A stretch of 64,000 nt of DNA from Taudactylus pleione (GCA_031769625.1 JAUIMM010000534.1:7032001-7096000); one strand, 5' to 3'. Shown: positions 20,562-31,382, counted from the stretch's first letter. Made by a program: numbers and translations. The notes: generated from the letters alone by a model not told the origin.

Positions 20562-21397
20562 GGGGGGTATTCGATTAGGCCGCAAAAAGTCGAAATCGGC
20601 GATAAATTATCGCCGATGATGTCATTTTCGCATGTTTCAATTATCCCCGTATTCAATTTCAAAGACTTTTCGCAGGTTCGAAAAGTCTTTGAAAAAAAAA
20701 CGGGGATAAGTTTTCACCATGTTTCACATGGCGAAAAAAAGTGCAGAATTGGGGTTTAGTGGTGCAGACTTAAAAAAATTAGCCTGCACCCCTGCTAATG
20801 TCATTTAAAAATGAACCTTGTCACAAAAAAAAAATCGGGACACCCCAAAAAATTAACTTTAACTTTGGGGTTTAAAAAAATTATTAAATTAGCGGAATAG
20901 CCTCAGGGGGAGTCCCCATGTATGCGGCAGGTGTTTTCTAGAATGCAGGTTCTAGCGGCAGGTGCATTTTTGCAGAATTTTGAAAATTATTTTAGGGACT
21001 TAAAAAAATGCTTACCCCCATTTTCGTGTACCCCAAATTTGATGGGACCACTTAAAAAAACGAAAAAAAAAATAACCTAAGTGCTCTTCTGCATCACTTC
21101 TTCAATGTCGGGAAAAAACACCTTGCGCGGCTATTTAGAAACCAGACTTTCTTTTGCAGGCAAAAACGGGGGTACCCATAGTGATCCCCGAGGTATGGAC
21201 ATCTTTAGGGGGTCCTACAATTATTTCCCGAAAATTCCCATTTTTTTTCGCCGATCCCAAATCGCCGGGTCTCGTTCCGCTTTAAATTGAATACGGGGAT
21301 AAAGCGGGCACGCGCCCGATACTTTATCCCAGGAAAAGCTCCGATGTGGAGCAAAAAGTCCAGCACAGACGTTTCGCTCCCATATTGAATACGGCTC
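20562..21397. mobile_element. 836-bp TIR element ('gtattcaatttg' family)
   Basis: Ends GGGGGGTATTCGATTAGGCC and CATATTGAATACGGCTC are inverted, with TTA on both sides (20559-20561 and 21398-21400). The interior repeats 'aaaagtcgaaatcggcgat', 'cccgtattcaatttcaaag' and 'aattgaatacggggataaag', so sub-terminal inverted motifs echo the ends. Relatives lie at 35172-36016 and, inverted and truncated, at 23088-23628. It is probably PIF/Harbinger-derived. No protein is evident. Confidence 0.8.
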
Positions 21398-21400
21398 TTA

Positions 21401-21834
21401 GTTTGAAAAGCTCCAGCCAATTGCCCCATTCCACAGAAAGTTGATTTCTTTTCAGTGTTCAGCATTAGTAAGTAATCCATAAGGCACACAGCATGGTTAG
21501 TTTCTGTAAAATTGGATAATGGAAAATCAAGTTACAGTACAAGTGATATTGGCACTTGGCACTTTGGTGTAACCTTTATCCAGAATGTACACATGCAGGG
21601 CCCGGCACTTCCTGTTATTTAGCTGACACCTTGTCCCTGAATGCTTAGTAAGAGAATATGCTTTGGCCTCTTTAAACAGCTTTAGGAGATGTTGGCACAG
21701 TCCCTAAGACATGTGCATACAATATTATGTAACTTATTATATCGTAATACTAATAAGTAAGGTGGACTTTCTCTATCACCTATCTCTCTCCATTAAACCT
21801 ATTCTGTGCCAAGTTTTCTGAATTAGACAGATCT
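21401..21834. other. Unassigned sequence
   Basis: No gene or matched repeat ends seen. Confidence 0.45.
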
Positions 21835-21903
21835 CAAGTGCTCTTTGACAGTGTATTATATAATGCTGTATACTCAAGCGCACTACAATATAAATAAAGC
21901 CTA
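21835..21903 (+). mobile_element. L2/CR1-like LINE 3' tail fragment
   Basis: 'caagcgcactacaatataaataaagcc' looks like the terminal part of an L2-type tail ('...ggcgctatataaataaa...'). Only about 70 bp is recognisable. Confidence 0.4.
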
Positions 21904-22099
21904 AACCAGCAAATGTGGCGAGAGGCGAATACTTCCCGCCAATAATTTACAATCGATTTTATTTACCCCTTTTGACACTATGGACGCAGTGTTGGCGTTT
22001 GCACAGTGATTGTTTTGCTACTGCGCATGCGCGAAAAGTCAGAGAAACTCCTACTGCGCATGTGTACCACTGAGTGTACACAGAGACCACACTTGCGAA

Positions 22100-22465
22100 C
22101 AGGGGCATATCTATAATGGGTGCAGGGGAGCCCACACTACACACCCTGCACCCATAGGTAATTATACTTACCTCTCCGCCCATTCCCGAAGTGCTGCTCC
22201 CCAGCGGCGGACCGGCGCTGTAGAGTAGCAAACACTCACTGGGAAAATGGCGGCGGCCATTTTACCAGTGATCTGCTCATGTGCAGAAAAGATGTCCCCG
22301 GGAAAGTAGGCACGGCCGCCATTTTCCCGGAGACCCGCACATGCGCTGTAGATTTTAGCATGAAGCCAGACTCTACAGTGCTCATTGCCGCTGAGCCGCC
22401 GTTAGAGAGGATGGGGCCCAAACGGAGGCTGCACACGGGCCCCCTCCTCTCTTAAAATGCCCCTG
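22100..22465 (+). mobile_element. Non-autonomous hAT element (CAGGGGC family)
   Basis: Left end is CAGGGGCATATCTATAATGG and right end CTTAAAATGCCCCTG. An exact 8-bp duplication, cttgcgaa, sits at 22092-22099 and 22466-22473. The exact duplication and consensus tips mark this as the youngest-looking copy of the family in the window. Two inverted phrases, 'gggaaaatggcggcggccat' and 'ggccgccattttcccgg', form an internal hairpin. Confidence 0.92.
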
Positions 22466-22486
22466 CTTGCGAACATAGTTGCTTGT

Positions 22487-22930
22487 AATAGAGCTGGCGG
22501 TGGACAGCCAGGGGTGTTACTGGAAGATGACTGGTAGGTGGCCAGATGTGAACTCAGAAAAGGCGGGCGTGTTATTGGAGCATTATGGGCGTTTCAGTGA
22601 ATGCGGCTGCGTTCTTGATGGCAGAGCTGCAGCTAAACAGGCCATGATTAGAGAACGTTCAGAAGGAGACACTGCGGCGCCAGTCATAGGGCGTCATAAG
22701 TATCGATGGTCATTGCAATGGTGAGTCCGTGGTGGAGTGTTTGAGCTCAGCGGCACATTTCCTCTGTCCACGGACATTGACAGTGGGCGTCTCAGGGTTT
22801 CTGGCGCCGGCAGTTACACAAGGGGAAGGCTGAGACTAGCATTAGCATATTATCGCAGCAGTGAATCCAAAAGAAATCGCAGCTGCGACAGCATTAGCGC
22901 CTACCTCTGTGTCAGGTCCATTTTGTGTTC
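22487..22930. mobile_element. Harbinger-like fragment related to 15431-16015
   Basis: 'tggtggagtgtttgagctcagcg', 'aaggggaaggctgagactagcat' and 'tattatcgcagcagtgaatcc' parallel 15795-15940. Neither terminus is clear; the hAT at 22100-22465 lies just upstream and may have split the element. Confidence 0.45.
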
Positions 22931-22951
22931 CTAGATAAAATGTACTGAACA

Positions 22952-23074
22952 CTTATTATTATACTTTTATTTATACACTATAGTGCTGATCATATAACAT
23001 AGTCCTGTACAGAGAATATGTAATCATTCACATCATTGCCAGTGGAGCTTACAGTCTAAATTCCCTACTACACA
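22952..23074 (-). mobile_element. L2/CR1-like LINE 3' tail, reverse orientation
   Basis: Read on the minus strand, the segment runs from 'actgtaagctccactgg' through 'gatgtgaatgattacatatt' to 'gtataaataaaagtataat'. That is the order of features in an L2-like 3' tail. Only the tail is present. A short piece of the same tail seems to occur inside the large hAT copies (28025-28047 and 55769-55790). Confidence 0.55.
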
Positions 23075-23087
23075 GACACAAGTATAT

Positions 23088-23628
23088 GCGGTATTTTTTG
23101 CATAAAATAACTTATCCCAGCAAATTTGGGGTAATTGAAAATGGGGGTCAGCATATTTAAAAGTTGCAAAAGTTAAGTTGAAAAAATCGTGAAAAATCCA
23201 CCTTCCGCAAGCACCTGCAATAAAAAAAAAACACTTGGGGCATACATGGGGACCCCCCCAGAGTCAAGTTCGCTAGTTTTTAACTTTGTCCCCCAACATT
23301 TTTTTTTTACGCCCCCAAATTCAAAGTCATTTTTTGGGGTGTTCTTAAGAGTTTTTTTTTTTTTGACACAGTTTACCTTTGGGGGGACTGTCTGAAGGCT
23401 GCAGGGGGGTTCCCGCAACGTTGGCACCCCAAAACCCTAATTCTGCACTTTTTTCCGTCTCCTATTCATAGGCGAAACTTTTCCACCTAATACATTGCAT
23501 TGACTTTCCGCCTAGGCGGAAAGTCTTTCAAATTGAATAAGGAGTAAAGTCAAAACAGGCAAAAAATTACATCATCGGCGAAAAAGTATCGCGGATACGG
23601 ACTTTTCGCCTCAAATTGAATACGGGCC
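23088..23628 (-). mobile_element. Truncated 'gtattcaatttg' family element, inverted
   Basis: The right end CTCAAATTGAATACGGGCC is followed by TAA. Reading inward, the order of phrases ('ggaaagtctttcaaattgaat', 'caaagtcatttttttggggt'-like, 'acttatcccagcaaatttgggg') is the reverse complement of 35200-35670. About 300 bp of the far end is missing, so only one terminus and the middle remain. Confidence 0.7.
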
Positions 23629-23631
23629 TAA

Positions 23632-23970
23632 AGCTGGGTACACACTGTAAAGATTTATCAGCAGATCGACTGATCTGCAGATATATCAGTAGATGATACT
23701 GATATCAGCAGTTGACACTGAACAACCATCCTTACTGTCTGGCGGGGGTCCTGCTGGTTGCGTCGCGCCCCCACCCCTGTGGCCTCTGCAGCAAGTGTAC
23801 GGGCGGTTGGCAGATATATTTGCCATCGGCTTTGCTGCACAGCCGATGCGATATGTTTGTGAACTACGTCGTTCACAAACATATTGCTGGTACAATCTGG
23901 CCGCCGTGCACACAATATATCGCCGCTCAATTGAACGACAGATATGTCGGCCAGCAAGTACCCAGCATAT
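23632..23970. mobile_element. MITE with 'agctgggtacacac' ends
   Basis: Starts AGCTGGGTACACACTGTAAAG directly after the TAA that ends the previous element. The likely right end is 'agtacccagc' at about 23958-23967. The centre holds 'tcggctttgctgcacagccga' and 'tttgtgaactacgtcgttcacaaac', both strong hairpins. Similar ends are at 32571-32865, 40149-40469, 44814-45188 and 52013-52295. Confidence 0.6.
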
Positions 23971-24516
23971 GCCTGTATTCCCAAATTCTGCATCTATGCA
24001 TGTTACTGTAGGCAGAGATTCACCAATGTTGAGATATTTTTAATGCAAGTTTACATTATTGCGTAGAAATACGGACCCTACCCACCTGGAATAAGATAAT
24101 AATATGGAATTATCAGCTGACCAATGGGGTTGAATATCTTACCATCAGGCCAGCTGCATCATCATACACCTACACAGGCTGCAAGAAGACCACTGCATGC
24201 ACCTTGATTTTATTATCACTAAGAAGTCTTCCCATGTGGTGAGGAAATCACTTTCCAGGAAGAGCACAAGTGACCCTCTAAAGAAATTAATCGATTGTCC
24301 ATTCTGCTCTACGCTCACATTCTACTGTGCAACATGAGATGACCTTCAGGCATGGTTATAACATGCTATATCATATCTTCTAAAACGTCAATTTACAGCT
24401 AAATTAAACAAAACCTACAACAAAAGAAGTTATATTGTACACATAAAAAAAACAGACAACATCCGACAGTATACAGTGCGTGGATAGGTTATATAGACCA
24501 GAATAATAAAGATATA

Positions 24517-24979
24517 GGGCCTGATTCAGACCCGCTCGCAAGCGGGTCGATGTTGGCCCAGTGCGCGCGTGCGCAAGCCCCATAACGAGTGAAAACTTCA
24601 CGCGCTCCGGGGCTCACAACAAAACGGGGAGGCTGTCGATGTTGATCGACAGCTCGCCCCGTTTTGTAGGCGGCAAGGGGGGGTGGCTGCACAAATGAGG
24701 CGTTCCCGAAGGAATGCCTGCCGTTTGTGGGTAGCACTACTGACATCACTCGTGATGTCAGTAGTGGACTTCCTGCTCTATTAGAGCAGGAAGTCCACTT
24801 GGCATTGCCCTACCTTAGGGTCTCCTCGCAATGTTGATGGTCGCGATAATCACGACCATCGCCAGGCTGCTCGCACAAGCTATGGGTGGTCACCTGCAGC
24901 TGTGCGAGCGGCCTGGAGGCCGAAACGTAAAAAAAAAAAAAAACGCCCATATCAGAGCGTTCGCCTCTGAATCAGGCCC
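24517..24979. mobile_element. 463-bp TIR element (GGGCCTGATTCAG family)
   Basis: Left end GGGCCTGATTCAGACCCGCT and right end GCCTCTGAATCAGGCCC are flanked by ATA on both sides (24514-24516 and 24980-24982). Internal hairpins include 'cactactgacatcactcgtgatgtcagtagtg' and 'ggaagtccac' facing 'gtggacttcc'. The interior differs from the 600-bp subfamily at 10898, so this is a second subfamily sharing the ends. Confidence 0.85.
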
Positions 24980-25084
24980 ATACTCTGTTATGTATTTGAG
25001 AATATGATTTCTCAGTGACATATATAGATAAATTATGTTTGTATATCTGGTGGTGCTTCCTTAGAGTTTAATTGAATACCAAGA

Positions 25085-25565
25085 GCAAAAGAGAAAAATA
25101 AACCCTTTTTGTGGGGGCACTCTTAGCTTGTAACAACAATAGAATAAAAAACAACAAAAACAAGTATCTCCAAAGCACTAATAAAAACTTAGAACATAAC
25201 AAGTGTGCCAGGGGCCGTGTAGCTAGTTAGCATGTAGGAATCTCATTTGTTATCAGAATTAACCAGACAAATCGTTCCACCAACTAAGAATAATCATGCA
25301 CCCAAAATAAATCGAGAAAGAGTTATCAATCTGTCAATCCTTTCTGTGTCCGGGCTGGGCGAGGTTACCTAACAACAGGTTACTGGGTGAGGTTACCTAC
25401 TTATCAGACTCCCTACACACTTGTTGTGTTTTAAGTTTCTATTAGGGCTTTGGAGATATTTGTTTTTGTTGTTTTTTTTTCTATTGTTATTAAAAGTTGT
25501 TTTGACTGTTACCAGCTTAGAGTTCCCCCACAAAGAGAGGTTCTTTTTCCTTTTTGCCCTTTTTG
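25085..25565. repeat. Long inverted repeat of unknown family
   Basis: A left arm (about 25090-25208) and a right arm (about 25417-25560) are inverted copies over about 100 bp. The left reads 'tgtgggggcactcttagctt', 'aacaacaaaaacaagtatct' and 'acaagtgtg'; the right reads the complements 'cacacttgttgtg', 'agatatttgtttttgttgtt' and 'aagctta' variants. The 208-bp spacer contains the direct pair 'gaggttacctaacaacagg' and 'gaggttacctacttatcag'. No target duplication was found. It could be a foldback transposon or two insertions in opposite orientation. Confidence 0.6.
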
Positions 25566-26773
25566 CATACAACATCAGATAATATTTACTACTAGGCTAC
25601 AAATATTTTGCCATATGCAATATGTAACTCCCACTTTTACTATAGGTAGTGATAAAGCTATTAGTCTGATACCGTATATGTTGTTTACACTGAAACTTAT
25701 ATAATGGCGCCTATAGTAGCTGAGAGACACTTATTTTCCAGAGTCTACTCATTTCCTTAATTACATGAGACAAGACCAGATAGACTGGACATTCTAGTTA
25801 CCGATCCTCGACTTTAGAGATCACTGTTGTACTGGAATCAGTGTTAGGCAAACGAATGATACATGATTAATAATTTGATCTCCAATGCTAGTATTCTGTA
25901 CATAAACAACCACCATAGTCCCCTCTGAATGCACCACAAAAACATACTAAAGGAGTTGTACAGTTTGTAAATTCTAATACCCATTTTGAAAGGGATTGGT
26001 AGCAGAACACTGAAGAGGGGAATGGGTGGTTAGCTGTGGCCAGTATGTCCTGGTTGGTGATGTTTGGCAATGTTTGGGGTGGTTCCCCTATTTGAATTTT
26101 GGACTGTGCTGCAGGCCCACCTCTGGAGCCACCACTGGTGGTTAGTATCTTGAAGGGTGGCATACTGTATGAACTGCTGTGGGGTACAAATGACCATCTA
26201 CATTTCTTAACATTCTTTCCCCATCTAATGTCAATCAAAGTTGGGAATGAGCATTTGCCGAGATGGGAAGTGTATAGTGGCTTTTAGAAAATAATGTTAC
26301 AAGTTAAATTCACAAGAAAATTCTGGTGCCGTGCTCTATATGTTCCCACTGAATTTTAACTTCAACATACTTCTGTCTGTTACACTTATAATAAAAGAAT
26401 AGCGGTTTTATCTTCACTGTTGTAGAGTCAGACTTACCATATATGGATTTGGCGTTGGGTTTTGACATCCCGTTTATGCTGAAATAAGATAACAAAAGTA
26501 AAATATTAGAATGGAAAAAACATCAATTATAAAGCGGTATAAAGTAATAATAATACACTATGGTGGCCACTTATATAAATCTGCAAACTATGAGTATACG
26601 TTATATTTTACATATAGACATTTTAAAGTAGCTGATATTGAATAAGAAAAAAAATTGCCAGTTTTTTAACTTGTTTTTTTAAGTTGTTTTATCACTTGTT
26701 TTTTGCCTCCACTCATTTTTTTCATACTTTTAGAAGTAGGTTTTAAGAGTTTAAAAAAATATATATATATATT
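25566..26773. other. Unassigned AT-rich sequence
   Basis: No gene. Open frames up to 116 codons on both strands overlap and show no domain. Confidence 0.5.
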
Positions 26774-26869
26774 GTGGAGTCCATGCCTCGATGGATCAAA
26801 GCTGTTTTGGGGGCACGACCTACACAACATTAGGCAGGTGGTTTTAATGTTATGGCTGATCAGTGTGTA
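26774..26869 (+). pseudogene. Tc1-like transposase C-terminus plus 3' TIR
   Basis: From 26774 the frame reads VESMPRWIKAVLGARPTQH then stop (26831-26833). This has the form of the last residues of a Tc1-type transposase, where a short basic segment ends at an A-x-G/R-x-T motif. It is followed at once by GCAGGTGGTTTTAATGTTAT and GGCTGATCAGTG, the inner-to-outer sequence of a widespread Tc1-like inverted repeat. The rest of the element is missing upstream, where a (TA)n run adjoins. The copy is inactive. Confidence 0.65.
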
Positions 26870-26929
26870 TATATGGTCAATAAAGTTTATTTTGGACACG
26901 GCGCGCATTACATCATGACGTCACACCAC

Positions 26930-27650
26930 ATCACTGGAGGGAGTGGTGGTAAGAGTGGGCAGGCCTTGGTGGTGTGAAGGCGGTGTGAAGGGGGTTGGGA
27001 GGGGTTGGGGTGTGAAGTGGTAATAGCTTGACATAGAGGAAGGTGAAGGGGGCAGAAGAAGATGAAGGAGGCTGGAGGCAGAGGAAGGTGATGGGGACTG
27101 GGGCAGAAGGTGACAGGGGCTGGAAGCAGAGGAAGGTGAAGGGGTAGAGGAAGATGAGGGAGGCTGGAGGTAGAGGAAGGTGATGGGACAGGAGGTGACA
27201 GGGGCTGGTAGCAGAGGAAGGTGATGGTTCCTGGTGATGTAGGAAGGTGAAAGAGGCTTGGGGCAGAGGAAGGTGATGGGGGCTGGGGCAGAAGGTGACA
27301 GGGGTTGGATGCAGAGGAAGGTGAAGGGGCAGAAGAAGATGAAGGAGGCTGGGGCAGAAGAAGGTGATGGGGGCTGGGACAGAAGGTGACGGGCTGGAAA
27401 CAGAGGAAGGTGATTGTACCTGGGGATGGAGGAAGGTGAAGAGGGCAGAAGAAAATGAAGGGGGCTGGGGGCAGAAGGTGACAGGGCTGGACGCAGAGGG
27501 AGGAGATGGTGCCTGGGGATGGAGGAAGGTGATGGTGCCTGGGGATGGAGGAAGGTGATGGTGCCTGGGGACGGAGGAAGGTGATGGTGCCTGGGGACGG
27601 AGGATGGGTGCTGAGGATGGTGAAAGGTGACAGGGGGCTTCTGTAGGATA
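26930..27650. repeat. G-rich minisatellite
   Basis: Tandem, imperfect units built on 'ggaaggtgatggtgcctggggacgga' and 'ggggcagaaggtgacaggggctgga'. Near the 3' end four consecutive ~26-bp units are almost identical (27505-27605). The strand asymmetry is strong, with the plus strand purine-rich. A long minus-strand open frame across it (26921-27820) encodes a Pro/Ser/His-rich low-complexity string and is a by-product of the repeat. Confidence 0.85.
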
Positions 27651-27954
27651 GTGGTGAGAGGCTGAATTTGAGGAAGATGATGAGGGGCTGAAAATGAAGG
27701 ATGGCTGGCTGCAGACACCATCCCTCCTACCCCTGAGGCATCCACAGCACTGTCATCAAGATACAGAAGACAAGAACTACAGCCTACATCATCAGTGACA
27801 GAGACCATGTGGTAAGTCATAGTTGCTTTTATTTAAAGGCTGGCATATATATATATATATATGTACACTTCTACCTCCGTGAACAAACATTTTATTTTCA
27901 ACGTTTTGGGGTTGCATTCCCTTCATCAGGATATACACATGGGGGAAACATATT

Positions 27955-27992
27955 CTTGCACCTGGGCCCACCACTCTCTAGTTATGACACTG
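27955..27992. mobile_element. hAT right-end fragment
   Basis: 'ctgggcccaccactctctagttatgacactg' ends in the complement of a CAGTGTCATAACTAG terminus, a CAGTGGCGTAACTAG-like hAT end. No left partner is seen. It directly adjoins the large-hAT copy that follows. Confidence 0.35.
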
Positions 27993-28169
27993 AGAGGAGG
28001 CATTTACAAAAAATATTTAAATCATTCACATCAGTCCTTGCCCCAGAAGAATCCTTGAGCGCTATGCCTGCTGCTGCTGCTGGGAATGGATTTTCATCTC
28101 AGAATGGGACCAGGAAGACCACTAGTAGTCCTTTAAAAAACAATTTACTGTTAAAAAATCCTTTGCAAG

Positions 28170-28362
28170 GCGGAGTATGACAGCAGTCATCCAGTTGCAC
28201 AGCTGATCACTGACACCATAACATCTATGCTGGTATGAGATGTGCGTCCAAAACCTGCCAATAATGCAGTGGGTTTTAGACCGTTAATTGAGGTCCTGTG
28301 TCCCCGCTACCAAATCCCATCTAGGATTCCACTTCACTAGAAAAGCAATTCCCAACCTGGCA
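28170..28362 (+). pseudogene. hAT transposase fragment
   Basis: In the frame starting at 28170 the translation includes QLITDTITSMLV, then a stop, then AVGFRPLIEVLCPRYQIPSR. This is the conserved region of hAT/ZBED-type transposases in which a Gly-Phe-Arg-x-Leu segment is followed by a Pro-Arg-Tyr-x-x-Pro-Ser-Arg motif. Stops at 'tga' (about 28236) and 'tag' (about 28337) inactivate it. The call is firm for superfamily, not for subfamily. Confidence 0.75.
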
Positions 28363-28694
28363 GCAGCCCCTTGATGAACAACACAGCACCCCTTTATGGA
28401 CAACAAACCTTCAGAGTCACAAATATGTTGTGGATGATAAACTGCGGTCTGGCCGGCAGTGTCACTAAACAATAATAGCGTAACTATTAGCTACAGTAGC
28501 GCACACACAAAAAAAAACCAAACATTTTTTTTTGTGGAATGATAATTTTATTTAACTTTTTGTATTTTCAATGGGAAAGAGCACCCCTGGATTGACAGAG
28601 CACCCCTTTATGTACTGCAGCCCTAGCCCCTTGATGGACAGGTTAACACAGCAGCACCCCTTTATGTACTGCAGCCCCCCTTTATGTACTACAT

Positions 28695-28921
28695 CCCCAG
28701 CCCAACAACACTGCACCCTTTGAACAACAGCAGCACAGACCTCCAGCCCAACAGCACTGCACCCTTGAACAACAGCAGCACAGACACCCAGCCCAATAAC
28801 ACTGCACCCTTGAACAACAGCAGTACAGACACCCAGCCCGACAACACTGCACACTTGAACAACAGCAGCACAGACCCCCAGCCCAATAACACTGCACCCT
28901 TGAACAACAGCAGCACAGACA
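28695..28921. repeat. 43-bp minisatellite inside the hAT copy
   Basis: Five to six tandem units of 'cagcccaataacactgcacccttgaacaacagcagcacagac' type. At the same relative place the longer copy has a different array (60765-61018). Confidence 0.9.
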
Positions 28922-29039
28922 GAGCATGTCTGTTCTGCACACTCCCTACAGCCGATCACCGGGACCTTTACAGAATCCAAAACCCGCGAGAATCCAACAG
29001 CAGGAGGATGACGTTTTGCCTTGCTTTTAAAGCAGACAA

Positions 29040-29535
29040 GTGCATGTTGCAGTTGTGTCGCTGAATGCGGCTGCATTCATAGATGCACAGCCGCTCTCCC
29101 AGGAGTCTATACCCGGACAGAAAAACTGCACCTACCATAGGTCTGGTGCAAGTTTCGATGGTCTAAATACGTTCAGTGACAGAAATCCACTGTCCTCTGA
29201 CGCTGAAAGTGGGCATATCAGTTAATGTAATATCAGACGCGGCATTAGCATAAATATGCAGGTAGGGGCGTATTAAGTGCAATCCCTGTCCGGGGGGGGG
29301 CCCCTCCTCTCTCCCCGGCGGCGGACTGACCGCAGCAGTAGACTCTGGGCACTAGTCTGCAACGGCCATTTTACAGGTGTTTTATGCAAAGCTGTGACAG
29401 CCGATGCGGGACTTTGGAGAGGTGAGTGTTGAAAAATATGGGTGCAGGGTGTTTGGTGTGAGCACCACACACCCTGCACCAATTATAGATATGCCCCTGG
29501 ACGCAGGTCTGGCTACATCTGCATCCACCTCAGAA
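29040..29535. mobile_element. Harbinger-like element split by a hAT
   Basis: The right end CACCTCAGAATCAGGCCC matches the GGGCCTGATTC(A)GAGG terminus. Interior sequence matches 15700-15760 ('taccataggtctggtgcaag'). The hAT at 29263-29499 interrupts it. The left terminus is lost near the join with the large-hAT copy. Confidence 0.55.
29263..29499 (-). mobile_element. Non-autonomous hAT (CAGGGGC family)
   Basis: Left end TAGGGGCGTATTAAG and right end TTATAGATATGCCCCTG are inverted repeats. The flanks tatgcagg (29255-29262) and gacgcagg (29500-29507) match at 6 of 8. The right half contains 'gggtgcagggtgtttggtgtgagcacc' facing 'cacaccctgcacc'. At 237 bp it is shorter than the other family members. 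Confidence 0.7.
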
Positions 29536-30900
29536 TCAGGCCCAAATGCTTCAGCACCAGACAGAAGTACTAGTAAAACAGGTGTGTCCTGTAACATGAC
29601 AGATAACCATTCCTTTAAAAATATTATAAATACATCTTACATTCTCATACTATACTAAATAAGTAGCAATTCAGCATAATAAATCAATACAGTTATAAAA
29701 TGTGCACAATATCACAGCAGCCAATCAGGCATTTGCTTACTAACTTGATGGGGCATTGTCCACCTTGATAAAAAACCTACTGTAGATTTTGATTGGTTGA
29801 CGTGATGTAGTGCAAATATTTCACCTAAATTCACTTGTAGCAAATTAGACTTTTATGTGCTATTTGTGTAATACCTACAGTAGTTTGATCCTTTGAGAAC
29901 ACTTTAGAAAAGACTATTTTATTGAACAAATAGGAAGTGTTGTCTTCAGTGAGCCAAAAAGAATCCTGCTGGACTGGAGTGGTTTGGCTTCAGAGGTGCA
30001 CCACTCCCCATTCCTGAGATCTATACTGTTCTCATTACACCTGTCATGCAGCTTTAGGTCAGATTAAAGAGAAGATAAGAGCTAGATAACCTGATAAAAC
30101 AGCTGGCAAATTTGGAATAATAATATCACGTTAACTTCATGAAACAATAAAGAAATATGGACAATAAGCACTCAAAGCTAGTAGACAAAACAAACAATGG
30201 TACCAGCTGTTAGAAATGTAGCAATAGAAAGTATGTGGTTATAGTTACACCACATAGGGTCGTCTATGGTAATGTATAAGAAGAAAATAATTGAAGAAAG
30301 TTAAAGTAGTAAGTCATCAATGGCTGCCCCAAACCTTGGTGGTACACTAATGACCGTCTTTTTTTTCATACAGAAGCAAGAAGAAAATAAGTATATTATA
30401 AGCACAGTACATACCGAGGGGAGCCACTCATCTTGTTTGTCTAGTTTTCCAGTCTTCCTCCTAATTGTGGATAAAACAGATTGTCATCATACTGTACAGT
30501 TATATCAGTGCTTAATATGCTATCTGCAGAGTTTCTAGAGACCTTTCAGTGGCTATGGCTATGCAATGTATATGAGGAAAGTGTACACTTTAGATGTACA
30601 TTTGCTTAAAAACTATATGGGTGTAGCAAGATTAAAAGGTAGATTTGTTGATTTGTTGTTCCCCATTGCCGACTGTGTTTTACATTTTGGACTCCATTCC
30701 CACCCCTGGTACACTGTGGCCTATAAATATTACAGAACTGACAGCGCCAAACTATTATCTTGTAATGAAAGTCATCAAGGTCTTATCTTGCGGGCATCTG
30801 AGCTCCAATGAGGGCATCTCTGGAGCTTTGGCAGTGGTGTACATACATGGATGTTAGCTGGGAAACTGCAAACTGCTTTGAATATGATTGACTTGTTTAC
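29536..30900. other. Unassigned AT-rich sequence
   Basis: No coding region or paired termini recognised. Confidence 0.5.
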
Positions 30901-31173
30901 CAAAAGCGCTGTAACCTAAAACCTGCAACATCGTGATGTCACACCTAGGGGGTGGGGCTGTCAGATCTGGCAAGTAGAGCCCTGCCCAGAGCGTACTAAG
31001 AAAGCTCTGGGCAGCTCCACAAGCTGTAGACTGCCTGCCTGGAGCATCCATTGGACACTCTCAGTAGCGCCACTGTCTGGAGGGTTCCATTCCAGGCACT
31101 CTGTAAGCTGCATGCGGAGCCGCCGGGCACCCTGTGCGCCAGCAAAGGTCTCTCACCCGCAGTTACGGCCCTG
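30901..31173. mobile_element. hAT-like element (GTAACTA ends), diverged
   Basis: The right end CGCAGTTACGGCCCTG is the complement of a CAGGGCCGTAACT-type hAT terminus. The proposed left end CAAAAGCGCTGTAACCTA is a diverged partner. The body shares 'tgatgtcacacctagggggtggggctg' with 'tatgtcacatgtttaggggtggggctg' at 48315-48341. No 8-bp duplication survives. Confidence 0.45.
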
Positions 31174-31382
31174 GTCTCCTGTTTTATGTACAAGCTAAAG
31201 ATCGGTGTGCTTAAGAGTATTATCTATTGCTTTTGTTATGTTTTACGAAGACTAGGAAGAAATATATTGAGAATACAATAAGACATACCTAGAAGTTTAA
31301 GAGTAATATGTCTTCCATAGCTAGGATACAACATAAGCCCAAAGGCTGAAGATCCTATATATGTAACGTAGAAGGAAACTAT

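Larger units (their letters stand above)
27993..29022 (+). mobile_element. Internally deleted copy of the large hAT family
   Basis: Aligns by eye to the 54326-61238 element in three blocks: 27993-28166 with about 55742-55918; 28325-28362 with about 55918-55953; and 28440 onwards with about 60603-61135. The last block includes 'aacccgcgagaatcc' and 'gatgacgttttgcc'. It keeps 158 bp of transposase sequence (28167-28324) that the other copy lacks. Both termini are missing, so it cannot be bounded by a duplication. Confidence 0.75.

Noticed and set aside
26921..27820. 299-codon minus-strand open frame, Pro/Ser/His-rich
   Set aside because: It coincides with the G-rich minisatellite. Its repetitive composition comes from the unit length and strand bias, and no domain or signal is present.
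28552..29076. 174-codon minus-strand frame rich in Cys/Val, and overlapping repetitive frames
   Set aside because: These are translations of the 43-bp tandem array in several frames.
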